64,000 nt of DNA, taken from Liolophura sinensis (taxonomy: Eukaryota; Mollusca; Polyplacophora; Chitonida; Chitonidae). Positions 1 through 11,034 of the stretch are shown here, piece by piece. Location: the NCBI RefSeq assembly GCF_032854445.1, contig NC_088302.1, positions 43,686,645-43,750,644 on the forward strand, written 5' to 3'. The first letter of the stretch is position 1; each line of letters begins with the position of its first letter. Below the pieces are notes generated by a model. That model worked only from the letters and a program-made list of their open reading frames with translations, did no database searches and was not told where the DNA came from. The position numbers and the translations under genes are program-made.

Positions 1-739
1 CAATATACACGTAGCACCTCCTGTGATTGTAGCACCTCAATAATGACACTATGTCCATATTTCGTACCTATCCAGAATATTTCGTTTCTTAAAAAGAAAA
101 ATTCCGCATAACTGACCATTTGAACAGCTTGGTGACTTGAAAACAAGCTGTTTTCTGTGTTACTTTGTTGTACTTTTTTAGTTTCGCTATAATGTTCTAT
201 TTGCAACGTAATGGAAGCATTACTGACATGCGAGAGAGACTCTAACCTAGATGTGCAATCATCTGCAATTTCCCGAAAAGGTTGATTTCTAACACTAGCA
301 TCAGACATGCATAAAACGTTCACCATATTACATTGTGGGTTTATTATGTAGTTAAAATAAAATGAATATCGAAATTTTCTATTAACAGTTAATTTGTGTT
401 CCAGATTATTACAAAAGTCAACATAAATTTGGTGGCTTCAATTAAAATGCACTATTAATGAAGTGATATTTACCTATTAAGGGAATAAGCGTTCCAAATG
501 ACAGGACAGCAGAGGGGGGAAACGTCTAGATAGGTCAGGTACATAACAGGTGTACCAAGACTCAGCATCCAACCAACTGAACTTATTTTAGTCACATCAT
601 TGTTATATTTTTTCTAGCATTTAATCAGGACACTGTTACTTGATACACAGTTTAATAAAATATCCCTGCAATATACGACGATTAAACTTTTTCCTTAAAA
701 CGCTGTATAAAGTCTATATACACAATGTTCAGCATTTGT
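1..739. other. Flank downstream of E74; no gene seen
   Basis: AT-rich sequence without a recognisable coding segment, RNA gene or clear repeat. It may contain the end of the E74 3' UTR if a distal poly(A) signal is used; another TTTATT (AATAAA on the minus strand) is at 340-345. Confidence 0.4.
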
Positions 740-740
740 C

Positions 741-746
741 TTTATT
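741..746 (-). promoter_or_regulatory. Candidate poly(A) signal AATAAA
   Basis: TTTATT on the plus strand reads AATAAA on the E74 strand. A second copy is at 875-880. Such hexamers are common in AT-rich DNA, so this is only a candidate. Confidence 0.25.
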
Positions 747-970
747 AAAATAGAGAGGAGTTGTGCAACTCAGATGATACAAACTTCATTTTATATAAAT
801 ATACAACAGCTTCAAACATAACAGAGGAAATAGATACATATATCTATGTAAACTTTAACAATAAAACAGGCACATTTATTCATTCACGCATGCCTTTGAT
901 ACAAGTACAGTACATCTGTGTTAAGCTTGGAAAGAAACATCAGTACTCACCACACACTCTGACTGCAGGA

Positions 971-1275
971 TTCATTTGGTCAACCTTATTCTCAAACTCA
1001 TTTGATCAACCTTTTTCTCAAACTCATTTGATCAGCAATTCATTTGGTCAGCCTAACTCTAAAATTCATTTGATCAGTTATACTCTAATTCATTTGGTCA
1101 CCCTTACTCTCGAACTCTTTTGATAAGCCTTTTTCTCAAACTCATTTGATCAGACTTATACTCTAATTCAGTTGGTCAGCCTTACTCTCGAACTCATTTG
1201 ATCAGCCTTTTTCTCAAACTCATTTGATCAGACTTGTACTCTAATTCATTTGGTCAGCCTTACTCTCTAACTCAC
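971..1275. repeat. ~26-bp degenerate tandem repeat
   Basis: About a dozen imperfect copies of a unit like CTCATTTGATCAGCC followed by TTTTTCTCAAA. Variants swap TTTGATCA with TTTGGTCA and CAAA with CGAA. Copy length drifts from 24 to 29 bp. It falls in the inferred 3' UTR of E74, so it may be transcribed. Confidence 0.8.
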
Positions 1276-1800
1276 AAAGCCAGCCTACACATCACTGCAC
1301 GTGTTTATAGCAAATGCAGCAACTTTCTGACTGAAACATTTTAATACAGATCAGGGCAGAAAACATATAGTTAGTAGAACAAAAAAAACGTCAAAACACA
1401 CCAAAAAAAAAAAAAAAAAAAAAACTGGTGACTTGAAGTTGTACTGGCCTCCAGGTGATATACAATTGAGTCATATCTGCCCAATATCTGCCCAATCTTG
1501 TGTACAAGGACTTCTACACAAACTGGCATACTGATGCAGCGTTAGGTGCCTTTAAAATTGAAAACAATTTTACTGGCACATTTTTAACCTGTGTTACGAT
1601 CACACAAGATACTGATTCTGAAGTATTCAGGCATATATACAATTCACAATGTATATACATAGCACTAAAAATTCCTCGCTCGTTCACTGTAGTAGCCTAG
1701 TATCACACTCACATGCTTCCACACTAATCATGAGTAATGAATCTGCTGCCCATAGTGTGCCATGGCCTTGTAAGTTCAGTCGTACAGAATATGGATGTGA

Positions 1801-1859
1801 GGGGGGAGGGGCGGTGAGAATTGTGGGGAGGGGCGGTGAGGGTTGTGGGGAGGGGGGGA
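1801..1859 (+). other. G-run tract (quadruplex-capable) in E74 3' UTR
   Basis: Repeated GGGGAGGGGCGGTGAG-type units with at least four G-runs of four or more. On the E74 transcript strand it is C-rich, so any RNA quadruplex would be on an antisense RNA. DNA quadruplex or i-motif formation is possible. Confidence 0.5.
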
Positions 1860-1961
1860 AAGGCATTATGACATTGCTGTGTCCACAGGCCTAAGGCACT
1901 AAGGGTGATATGATGAAGTTTATGTACAATGACCAATGAAAACTTGAGGTAAGGAGAGTTT

Positions 1962-2070
1962 CTATGCATTGCAGCAATCAATTTCTACTATTCCTTGGGG
2001 TACTTCTGCAAACTGATACACCAGCCGCTGGCCATCCACCTTATTCAAAATTCCCCGCGCGTAGTAGTAC
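1962..2070 (-). CDS. Eip74EF: E74 last coding exon: end of ETS domain and stop
   Basis: Preceded on the minus strand by the acceptor TTTTTACCAG (CAG at 2073-2071). The first base completes the Arg codon split by the upstream intron, then 35 codons and TAG (1964-1962). It encodes [15 protein letters not shown] followed by LVYQF: the end of recognition helix 3 with the invariant tyrosines, then beta strands 3 and 4 of the ETS fold. The last residues read [15 protein letters not shown]. That EIDC ending right after the domain matches the insect E74 C-terminus and is the main evidence that this is the protostome form. Drosophila has Gln where this protein has Ala in YYYxRGIL. Confidence 0.93.
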
Positions 2071-2713
2071 CTGGTAAAAATAAAACCCAATCATCAGTCA
2101 TAGAATACATAACAGATTCACAACATTGGCATTCTTCAAATTATCAAACACTTGCAAAAATCTATCCTTCAGTGGTACAGAAAGTCTCCAAGAAAAAGTA
2201 CTCTCCATGGACAAATGATACTTTAATAAACCATTAACCCTTAAAAAAACAAATTCAAAATGGCTGGCTGCCATGTTAGTGGGTCTCTTTGTTGCTTTTC
2301 TGCACAGTGACAGCCTGTGTGTTACCGTTAAGCTATAAACCTATCACAAACTCATTTGACACAATGCAAAAGGAACTCATATCCTTTGTATGAAATTGGT
2401 GTTTTCTCATGAAAAGTTCTCATAATCTCTTAAACACTTGTACCAATTAACCATGGTATAAACATGAATGTATTGTTGTTGTTATATAAGAAATTGTGGC
2501 TCTGATAAAGACATTCAGAAACTGACCTGGCTGGCTACTTTTTGTTGAAATATGTTGTCAGCATGTTAATTAACCATGATTCTTTAAGAATATGTGACTG
2601 ATTATGGCTTTAATAACGAGATTCTTTAAGACTAACGAATCTTAAACAAAGGGTGCTAGTAAGGCATGTACATTCACATATATGGTATTCTTCTAAACAC
2701 AATCTAAACTTAC
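2071..2713 (-). other. E74 intron within the ETS domain
   Basis: A 643-bp intron, donor AAG|GTAAGT and acceptor ACCAG, splitting the Arg codon of MGRALR in phase 2. Nothing else recognisable inside. Confidence 0.8.
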
Positions 2714-2906
2714 CTTAACGCCCTGCCCATTGTTTCGTAATTCATTTCAGGTTTGTTTTTATGCTGGCCCCACAACTTAGACACAGCTTTGGAGTCAACA
2801 AGCTTAAAAATTCCCTTCTCCCTGTTTGTCCACTTGATATACCTTGGGCAGGTGTCTCTGTTTTGTAAAAGTTGAAGCAAGAACTCCCACAAATAGATGG
2901 TACTAC
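2714..2906 (-). CDS. Eip74EF: E74 exon carrying most of the ETS DNA-binding domain
   Basis: Acceptor TCTTGCAG|GT and donor AAG|GTAAGT. Two bases finish a split Ser codon, then 63 codons, then AG of the next Arg codon (193 nt). The translation starts [15 protein letters not shown] and continues through the [26 protein letters not shown] and [15 protein letters not shown] blocks. It holds the three spaced tryptophans of the ETS hydrophobic core (WEF, KW, LWG) and helix 3 with its DNA-contacting arginines. The IYLWEFLL start and [12 protein letters not shown] block are typical of the E74/ELF1/2/4 subfamily, not of ETS1, ERG or PEA3. An intron just before IYLWEF is consistent with the ELF family. 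Confidence 0.97.
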
Positions 2907-3254
2907 CTGCAAGACAAAAGAAAATTTGGGACTGTAACTGTGGTGTACAAGATAACAGTTTATAAATTTTTGATCACCAAAGCAGTTTGTAATTAGATTA
3001 AACTGTGGCTGTATTGCAAAATCTACATGTATGTAGCAAGGCAGCAATTCGCACATATATGTGCAAATAACAGAAGTTTCATGGCATGTAAGCATGTATT
3101 ATCACTGACAGCACAACTGTCTTTCTCTGGGGAATAAAGACATCGAGGGATCACTCCATTCTACCAATCCGACATCTAACACCCAACATTCTATGAACAC
3201 AGCATATTAATATTATTGTGATAAATATACATGTATGTAAAAATGTGAACTTAC

Positions 3255-3314
3255 TTTCTCGTTTCCTTTTAGGTTGATTTATTGGGCAGTCTAAGAGGTC
3301 TTTGGGTTTTCGAC
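3255..3314 (-). CDS. Eip74EF: E74 basic linker exon before the ETS domain
   Basis: A 60-nt exon, too short for a simple ORF scan. Acceptor TCTCTTGCAG|GTCG, donor GAAA|GTAAGT. It adds 2 nt + 19 codons + 1 nt, phase 1 to phase 1. The translation is (G)RKPKDLLDCPINQPKRKRE(S). RKPKD and PKRKRE correspond in place and charge to the basic segment before the ETS domain of ELF1 and E74, and PKRKRE looks like a nuclear localisation signal. The split Ser made with the next exon runs cleanly into STIYLWEF. Confidence 0.88.
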
Positions 3315-3856
3315 CTGCAAGAGAGAAAAGATATGTCCATGACCACTAGCTCTCAATGCTGTTATTTATTTATGTGTAATTCACTGGTGGGTAATGACAT
3401 ACTTTACATGTTTTCACATCTACTAGTATGGGCCAGAGAAGGCCTTTACGACATGTTAAACCCAAATGTATCAGGTATTACACCACATGATGTACACTGA
3501 TTGTATCAGCAATGCACTTCACAAATTGTTGAAATGCTAGGCCTTTCTGCTACTACAGCAGTATTTCCAGGCCTCTTTAAGAGAAAATAATGCACTGATT
3601 TTTTCTAACTACATGTATCTCTTAAGACACTGTATGTACTTTCCAAACATGAGGTGAAGTTCTTAAAACTTCACCTTGTTTATTTATTCAGCACGTATTT
3701 CTTACATATTGAAATGCTACCATATATCAGAATAGTTTTTTTCTTTTGGATGTCAACCTAGAATAAAAGAATATACAGCGCATCAATCTTAATGCCTCCT
3801 TTCGCTGTTCAGATGATGTGCCTGAAAACCTGAAAAGGTTATCATTGTGCGTTTAC

Positions 3857-3985
3857 CTTTTTTACTCTTGTGCTTAAGTGGTGAGTCCGAGGGTGAACCT
3901 GGGCCTGACTCACTTCCACTACTGTAATGCATCACAGAGGAGGGAATGAGGGGGGTAGTGCCACTGCCACTGAACACTGTGTGTT
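3857..3985 (-). CDS. Eip74EF: E74 Ser/Gly-rich linker exon
   Basis: Acceptor TTCTGTTGACAG|AACAC and donor AAAAAG|GTAAAC. 129 nt, 2 + 42 codons + 1, phase 1 to phase 1. It encodes HTVFSGSGTTPLIPSS, then a Ser-rich SSGSESGPGSPSDSP run with several proline-directed phospho-site candidates (SP), and ends PLKHKSKK. The terminal Lys-rich stretch joins to GRKPKD of the next exon to form a bipartite-like basic patch. Probably a disordered linker; no fold is apparent. Confidence 0.85.
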
Positions 3986-4021
3986 CTGTCAACAGAAAAC
4001 ACATTCATTGTATTTCAGTAT

Positions 4022-4101
4022 ATTTGTTTCATTGGTGTTTAATGCCGTACTCTTTTCACTTACTTGATGGTGGCAAGCATCATGGTGGGAGGAAACCTAT
4101 T
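4022..4101 (-). repeat. SINE-A fragment
   Basis: Matches the 3' part of the tRNA-derived SINE family found at 5925, 6625 and 56226: GTTTAATGCCGTACTC, CACTTACTTGATGGTGGC and GGTGGGAGGAAACC. Degenerate, 5' end missing. Confidence 0.6.
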
Positions 4102-4149
4102 TCAGTATATTGCCGATGAATACTGCTCCCATATTTCATAGTTTGATCA

Positions 4150-4186
4150 GTACTCTCTATGTACCTAAAGCGTACGTAGAGAGTAC
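4150..4186. other. 15-bp inverted repeat (hairpin)
   Basis: GTACTCTCTATGTAC (4150-4164), a 7-base loop, then GTACGTAGAGAGTAC (4172-4186). Fourteen of fifteen positions pair. Intronic; function unknown. Confidence 0.8.
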
Positions 4187-5435
4187 ATGTAGCTGAAATA
4201 GATGTCTGTGATTGGTGAACTCTGAGCATAAATGTACATGCTGATTACTTCTTTACCTGCGTTTTACACCTTCTTTCTAGACCTGGAGAACAGGTCAAGA
4301 GCATTGGGGTCTAATGGTATCTTTATATTGTCCAATGCTCTAATATCAAGCACGGCTGTTTTACTTTGACTTTAGAAGAAAAATAACACTACATTCTACT
4401 TTACCAGTAACACCGAATGTACTCACAAATGCATGAATGTATGTGGCTGTGAATGCAATTTCAAATTCATGACCATACAGTTTCCTCACATATAAATATA
4501 TGTAGATATGTAGCCTGCAAAAACTCCAATAAACTAAAAAAAAAAAAGAGAGAAAAACTTAAAGGAAAGCCTCTTTGAATTTGATAGATGCTTTATATAG
4601 AAAAGAAAAGAGAAATTCACCAAAATCATAAGGAAAGCTACAGAAGACCTGCAATGTTCAACAGATGTTCCACTCTGCATATGCAGCTGATTCTATGAAT
4701 ATGTCAATCTGGATTTGAAAGCTAGTGACAGCTAAATGCAATATAGCTAAAGGTTCCTTTCAGTGACAGTATTAGGCCTTTTGAAAAACTGTACCTCTAC
4801 ACCTGTATATAGGTAAACCAGGACACGTCAATGTCTATACAGGTAAGGACTTGTGCTATTCAGAGCCACACCTATGTTTGCTGTGTTCAGTATTAGCTGT
4901 GGTTATCTAGTTCCTTCCCTGCCCACTGTCCGTGTCCTATGTAGGGATATGACTGTCACTACAGGCAGGAACTTACTCCTAAACATGTGCACACAGCCAC
5001 AAAAGCAAAGCCAATCCTGCTAAGCCTTTAACTTTTCACCCATTATGAACTACAGGAAATACGCCATACACATTGGAGAGTCGGAAATGAAGCATATCCT
5101 TCAGTAATGTAACACTCAGGCCTTTTGCCCATCAAAAAAAAAAAAATTTATTTTACTGTAGCTACGTAAATAACCCTACGACTGCTACTGTGGAGTTTAC
5201 ACAGGATTTTGTTTTTAATTTATTTTTGATTTATGTGCACAAGGAAGTAAATCATGTACATGTAGGACTAAACATGAAAGTGACAAGTTTGTAATTACTC
5301 CGATTCATGGTAAATCATTCTGTGTACTGTATAACACAGAATAGGTTACATTGTAGTATTTTAACAGCCTTCATACATCAAGTATAACTACAGCATTAAG
5401 TCAGTATTCAAGGAGAAGCTAACATAACTGGTTTA

Positions 5436-5541
5436 CTCAGAAATTTAAATCATGGTGCCAAACAAAGATTTTCATTAAGTTTTCATCACTCAGAAATTTA
5501 AATCATGGTTCCAAACAAAGATTTTCATTAAGTTTTCATCA
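5436..5541. repeat. 53-bp tandem duplication
   Basis: Two adjacent copies starting CTCAGAAATTTAAATCATGG at 5436 and 5489, differing by about one base. The near-identity indicates a recent duplication. Intronic. Confidence 0.9.
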
Positions 5542-5924
5542 CTGAGATGGGTTCTTAGGAGATCTGTCCATGTTAGACCCAGACAACTTCACCAAATGCA
5601 GCAAATCTAAGAAATTACTGCTTTCTAAACTGTAATGATAATTTTTTTTTATTTTGTCTGTTTTATTTTTGTATGTTGTATCATGTGTACACATCTACCT
5701 GGACTATGAACAATAGTTTCACTACATGTAGGTACATGTACATGTGCATCTTCCGCTGGAATAGAGACAATATAAAGCTATCCACTATCTGATTGGGCAT
5801 CAGTGTTTTTCTTGTGTTCGTTTTACACAGGCTAGGTCAGTTGTGTTTCTCTATCATTAAAGCGGCTAACAGTGAGGCTAACATTCAATTATAACACCTA
5901 TGTATTTGCTGCTGAATTTATCTG

Positions 5925-6145
5925 TCTTGTGTTTTATGCCGGCCTCTTATGGTGAGAGGAAACCGGGCAGTGCCAGGAGGAAACCCACAACCATCTGCAG
6001 GTTGCTGCTTGCCTTCCCACATATGGCTAGAAAGGAAGCCAGCATGGACTGGACTTGAACTCACAGCGAACCCATTGAGAGGTGACAAGCTCCTGGGACA
6101 TTTCATTTTGCTGACACTCTGATCACCTCAGCCATGGAGGCCCCT
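5925..6145 (-). mobile_element. SINE-A, nearly full length
   Basis: Read on the minus strand, it begins with a tRNA-like head (GGCCTCCATGGCTGAGGTGA, then B-box-like GAGTTCAAGTCC) and runs to a conserved tail with GGTTTCCTCTCACC and GCATAAAACAC. Similar copies lie at 6625, 28256, 49234, 53084, 54205 and 56226 in both orientations, which shows it is a dispersed retroposon. The tail normally ends in a short ATAAA-type repeat. Confidence 0.75.
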
Positions 6146-6624
6146 ATTTGATATTGAATATAGTGTGATTTTCTGAGGACAACCAGCCAGAAGTAAATGT
6201 AAATGTATTTTATAATCCAACACGACACCCAAGAGCCTAAGATAGAGAGAGGTTTTTATCAAATTTGAGATTAAAATCAACACAGAATTGAAGCCAGAGT
6301 GGGGCTGATAATGTTACACCTCATTCCCTTTCCTTGCGTTATCAGAGTGCCTGGGAGATGTCAAGGTCTAGTCCTAGATAGAATACAGGTAGTCAGTCAC
6401 ACAATGACTACTCGGACTTTACCAAGCCTACTTCATCATATATGGTCACTAGTAACTGGGGCATGCCGTTTATAACTATAACCAGCCGTCAGATTTTAAC
6501 ACTTAACATATACATGCACAAACATGATTAGGAATGTCATACACTTTTACATGTACAAACCTAGGCTCTGTCCCACCAAGCCACTGAGCACTATTACACT
6601 AACAGTTGATGTTACATGCACCTT

Positions 6625-6790
6625 AATTTTATTTATCTATTTATTTTATTGATGTTTTACCCCATACTTAAGAATATTTCACTTATACGAGGGCAACCAA
6701 CATTATGGTGGATGGAAACCGGGCAGAGCCAGGGGGAAACCCACAACCATCCAAAGGTTGCTGGCAAACCTTCCCACGTACGGCCGCAAG
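6625..6790 (-). mobile_element. SINE-A, 5'-truncated copy
   Basis: Contains the family blocks TTATTTTATTGATGTTTTAC, AAGAATATTTCACTTATACG, GAAACCGGGCAGAGCC and AACCTTCCCACGTACGGCC. The tRNA-like head is missing. Confidence 0.7.
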
Positions 6791-7028
6791 CACTTTAACT
6801 ACCAGTGCCCAAGTCTTTAGCATGTGTTGCCACTGTACATGAAGGTACAATCAATGATGATAGCTATGATACCTCAGCGGATTATGGCTGTGTACACAGG
6901 CATTTTGTCAGAAATGTAGCTCTGTCCATTCGAGACCAATACATGCGTGTATGAATATATTTACATGTCTGCACCACTGGTACAATTCATGTATGCCAAT
7001 TATGAACAACGAGCACATACATGTGTTC

Positions 7029-7062
<34 letters not shown>
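7029..7062. repeat. (AT)n(AC)n microsatellite
   Basis: An AT dinucleotide run passing into a short AC run. Confidence 0.9.
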
Positions 7063-7063
<1 letters not shown>

Positions 7064-8255
7064 GTTTATATATCACGTGAGTGTACTTTATACACCCATA
7101 TACACACATATATGGAGTTGTCCAAATAATAGTGTTATACCCGGTCAAAAACAGGTATTCTTTTTTGAGCGATATGTGCAAACGAAATCTACCGCTACAC
7201 GTCACATGTGACGTGTGTTTCAGCACCCAATACTTTTGGGCCAAATTTCAAAACAGTTGTGGAATTTCACATTTTAATCTTCAGTTATGCATTTTTCTTT
7301 AAAAAGGGCATTACGTATCAAAGCCCCTGGGTCATGTGTACAAGTGGTGAAGCTTTTGAGCAGGAAGAAAAGAAAATTAATTATTTCAAAACCTGTATCC
7401 ATGTACATATATGAACATGTGTATGTACTTGTTGCTCATAATTAGTCGACCTGAATGATAAAAACTCAACAAGGGATAGGTGACCCATAATAAACGTTTA
7501 TCTCCTCAGGTAAAACACGAAGCTTACCCTGCCTCAACGTCAACAACACCACATCGCTTCGCTGCGTAATGTGCAAGTACTATCAGGTGATGCACTAAAC
7601 GTCATGGAAGAGCACCATCCCTGTTTTCTCAAATCCTTGTTATACATGTATGCAAATCACATTCAGTGCTTTGTCAAGATATGAAAGATTATATACATAC
7701 TTCTGCCAGAGCCCTGGGGAGTGGCAGACATAAAATCGAAACACAGATGTGTCGCTTGTGCCTTCTGGAGCACCTAGGTGAACTAACTGTTAACAACATC
7801 TACCACACAAACTCTCTCTCAACCATTCTATCCTTCTAAACAGACAGTGTCATTTCATACAAAAGAAAGTACACATTTCTGACCTAGTTTAATAGCGTGG
7901 CAGCTTAAATGCTGCTTCAAAATGTTTCGAATATCATCTCCAATATTTCCCAAAAATTTTAAAAAAATAAAAATAAAAAGGGACCAAAAATGTTGGTTGG
8001 TTTATTCAGTTTTTTCTACACATTCCAACACTAGTGTCTGTAGGTTTTACTTGATCCACACTCAGCATTGTGCATGTGTTTTTTGATATATAGGCCCAGT
8101 GCTGACATCACACCTGGTCAGATCAAAACATTACAGTTTATGTCCAAAATAGGCCAAGAAATTGAATGTGTACCTGCCTTTAACACGTGCTAGAGGGTTA
8201 AGAGTGGGGTCTAAAATGTAATGACTGTGTATTTTAGCTTGAGCTGTGTGCTTAC

Positions 8256-8387
8256 CTGGCCTCATGGCTATGTGTGTGGCTGTGTTAAAATGAGCAGGTA
8301 AGGGTTGGTGAGCCGGTGGGGGCTGACAGAATGGTGCAATGAACGGTCCAGGGCTACCATGAGCCACAGGTGAGATTGGAGAGATAG
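8256..8387 (-). CDS. Eip74EF: E74 Pro/His-rich exon
   Basis: Acceptor CCTGTTTCAG|CTATC and donor CCAG|GTAAGC. 132 nt, 2 + 43 codons + 1, phase 1 to phase 1. The translation runs ISPISPVAHGSPGPF, then IAPFCQPPPAHQPLP and AHFNTATHIAMRP. Low-complexity, Pro-, His- and Ala-rich, like the linker between the PADSGVSD block and the ETS domain in insect E74, though far shorter. Three SP dipeptides are possible kinase sites. Supported by both splice sites and phase, not by a recognisable domain. Confidence 0.82.
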
Positions 8388-8653
8388 CTGAAACAGGAGT
8401 ACCATAAATCTTCATACAAACACATCACCAGGTAAGCTTTTATACACAAAATGGTAAACACAACCGCATAAATAAGTAAACCTAAAACATCACACTATGT
8501 ATTCCAGAGCGAAGACATACATGTACACGGTGCAATGGTTATCTCACACCCAATAAATACTGTACAGAGTCGTGAATCAGCTAAGAGTGAGAACAAAGTC
8601 TAAAAGTACATGTAAATTTACACAGTAAAATTCAAACAAGTTTACACACGTAT

Positions 8654-8872
8654 TGTAAACCCTCACCCTTTTCACCCACTAAAGCACTTTTTGTAGTGGA
8701 ACTTATGTACACATTTACACAGAAAATGATGCTAAAATTGATCTGTCTGTATCACTAAAGATGCAAGCTTCATAAAACTAAGCAAGTTATTTCTCTACAC
8801 CTCCTAGTTCTCTCAGAATGTTTCAAAATCATGGTTGCAGGGGTGGTTGAAAAGGTTGAAGAAGTAGGGTAT
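8654..8872. mobile_element. Small TIR element, family B
   Basis: Ends with AAAAGGTTGAAGAAGTAGGGTATA, shared with many elements here, and starts GTAAACCCTCACCCTTTTCA, an approximate inverted copy. The interior (AAGATGCAAGCTTCATAAA, TTATTTCTCTACACC) matches 41725-41932 and 50440-50600. About 220 bp, no ORF: a non-autonomous MITE. Confidence 0.6.
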
Positions 8873-9020
8873 ATAAAATTTGCTAATACTAATGCTAATG
8901 AGATTTCGCTGCAAATGTACATAACACCTAATCTGTAGCATGTAATGTCCATGTTTAATTATAATATGAAATTATGCGGCAGTTGGTAACAGTAAACCTG
9001 GGACGTAAGACTGGGTATAC

Positions 9021-9101
9021 CTTGTAATCGAAGGCGAGCATCGTCAGAGTTGCTGTCCAGATCTGACACGCCACTGTCTGCGGGACTTGGTGGTAAACAT
9101 G
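9021..9101 (-). CDS. Eip74EF: E74 conserved PPSPADSGVSD exon
   Basis: Acceptor GTTGTCTTTCAG|CATG and donor CAAG|GTATAC. 81 nt, 2 + 26 codons + 1, phase 1 to phase 1. The phase-consistent frame reads CLPPSPADSGVSDLDS, then NSDDARLRLQ. PPSPADSGVSD is a hallmark block of E74 proteins; insect E74 has the same words followed by VDSSSS. A different frame is open through this exon and is misleading. SP and the acidic DSGVSDLDS stretch suggest a phospho-regulated degron-like motif (DSGxxS form), an inference only. Confidence 0.95.
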
Positions 9102-9412
9102 CTGAAAGACAACAAACACAATCACAGTTAGAAATGTGTACCTGTCATACATGGTGCCTTTATCCCATCATTAACAGATGGACATGGGCAACCAATGAAA
9201 GGCTCCTTTGTATTTAACAGCAAAGAAACAGCCTAACCAATGTTCAAAGATTACCAAGCCCCAGAGAGAAATGTGAAGAAAAGAATTGTTATACATCTGT
9301 GATGTTGAGTAACATGCATATATGTACACGTATAACCAGTACTTATTTAATGGACAACCAAGTTCTTCACAGTTTTGAAACCAAGGTATTCCATTTTTTT
9401 TGCAAAATCTTC

Positions 9413-9594
9413 AGATTTTTAACAGAAGAATATTGATCTGAGTGTTTAGATTTTTTAACAGAAGAATACTGATCTGAGTGTTTAGATTTTTTAACAGAAG
9501 AATATTGATCTGAGTGTTTAGATTTTTTAACAGAAGAATATTGATCTGAGTGTTTAGATTTTTTAACAGAAGTATATTGATCTGAGTGTTTAGA
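9413..9594. repeat. 36-bp tandem repeat, 5 copies
   Basis: Five copies of a 36-bp unit GATTTTTTAACAGAAGAATA then TTGATCTGAGTGTTTA, almost identical; the only differences are single-base changes and one T-run length. It lies 312 bp upstream (transcript sense) of the PADSGVSD exon, inside the intron. Confidence 0.95.
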
Positions 9595-11017
9595 GCAAAA
9601 TAATGACTACAGTATTAAAAATACACTTAATTAATTAATTAACTGTAAAGAAAAAAGCAGGCATTATTAAAATCTGTTAATTGAACATAATGGTTAACAA
9701 TGAACACTCTGACTTCATAATATTCTACTTTTATGTTTTGCACGTTACTTACGCTTTGCTTGATGATCACAGTATATGTACAACATTTACATATAGCATA
9801 CATTCTAACATTCTATATTGTACTATATACATGCTGTACATGTATTAATAATTATCCCTCTAAACAATAATTATAAATATTTTCTTAAGGTACATACACC
9901 TGATTATTATAACATGAACAATATATGAGCAAAGAATAATTGAGATATCTGGGAATCTGTGACTCCATGTTAAGACTATTAGTCTCAAGCAGCAACTTAT
10001 ATCGAGAAAACGTTTTAATTTCCAGGAGCAAAGCAGAAAATTTGTAATTTGTTGTATTCAAACATCTCAGCTCATACAATTACTCAGTTACTTAAAGCAA
10101 GATACTGGATTACTGGGCCAGGTGTTTAAGCTTTGTCGTATTCATCATTTATGATTCTTCAATTTACTATGAAATATGTACATGTAATTGTACTAGTTGC
10201 ATACATTGTGCGTGTCAGTGGTGTATTCAAATAAGTCATACGAAGGTGTGTACATATCGCTTCAGGGGAAGTGAGCATAATCAAGATGCCTAAAAAGCTT
10301 CCTTTTTTGACAAATGTTCAACGTAGTGTTAATAAATGCCCGATGTTAACTGATGAGATGTACCACAGGGCCTCAGACACAGAAGGTGATAAGCTGGAGC
10401 AAAGAGGAATCCATCCTGAGCTCATTAAATGTCTATCCATGCTGAAAATGTATACAGGTAGTACTAGTTCTGTTACAGGTGAATGTCTCACCTGGCCTAC
10501 TTCAACTCAATGAAGCCTGATTAATGTAAATAACACCTATCATTAGAAGAACAGGATCTCTTCACCACAAAAACAAAAAAATTCACTAACATCAGCAAGA
10601 TGTATATCTCCCTACATTTTTTAACTGTTTTTTCCATTCCTAAATGAGGAACTCAACCGTTTCAATGTAAAAGTACCCCGGAAAAAATTGTGCTTACTAT
10701 TTCAAACATTTGTTTATAATTAACAAAAACTGCATAAAAGATTACAGAATGCTGCATCCCTTGGGCTGTTCCTTTTTTTAAAAAATGTAATCAGGGAATA
10801 ACGTTAGTAGACTAACTGTAAATTACATCCATGATGTATGTACACATGGTTGTGTAGTTGTACATGTGCTTAAATTTCCCTTCCCAAATAACCTTGTCTG
10901 ATGGTATCACCAGGATCTACTTAAACAGGCCGAAACCCTGCAGGCTATGAACACATATGTACATGTACACTGTAAAATTGGATCTAGGCCGAACTGTCTG
11001 CCTCCCTGTGCGTTGGT

Positions 11018-11034
11018 GGGGGGGGGGGGGGGGG
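11018..11034. repeat. Poly-G run
   Basis: Uninterrupted run of about 17 G followed by a G-rich purine stretch to about 11070. Prone to sequencing error in length. Confidence 0.85.

Larger units (their letters stand above)
740..1961 (-). other. Eip74EF: E74 3' untranslated region (extent inferred)
   Basis: Begins directly after the TAG stop at 1964-1962. The far end is not visible in the DNA. AATAAA signals on the minus strand lie at 880-875 and 746-741, so cleavage between about 720 and 865 is plausible. The region contains a G-rich/C-rich tract at 1801-1859, an A20-type homopolymer near 1403-1424 and a tandem repeat at 971-1275. cDNA or 3'-end reads would be needed to fix the end. Confidence 0.4.
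3986..8255 (-). other. E74 intron (4.3 kb)
   Basis: Between the exons at 8387-8256 and 3985-3857. Besides the repeats listed separately (4022, 4150, 5436, 5925, 6625, 7029) I see no coding exon or RNA gene. Confidence 0.7.

Noticed and set aside
2742-3095. 117-codon minus-strand frame overlapping the ETS exon
   Set aside because: Out of frame with the ETS domain and crosses its acceptor; a shadow of the real exon and intron.
8955-9152. 65-codon frame through the PADSGVSD exon
   Set aside because: It is the wrong frame; the phase set by neighbouring exons gives the PPSPADSGVSD reading instead.
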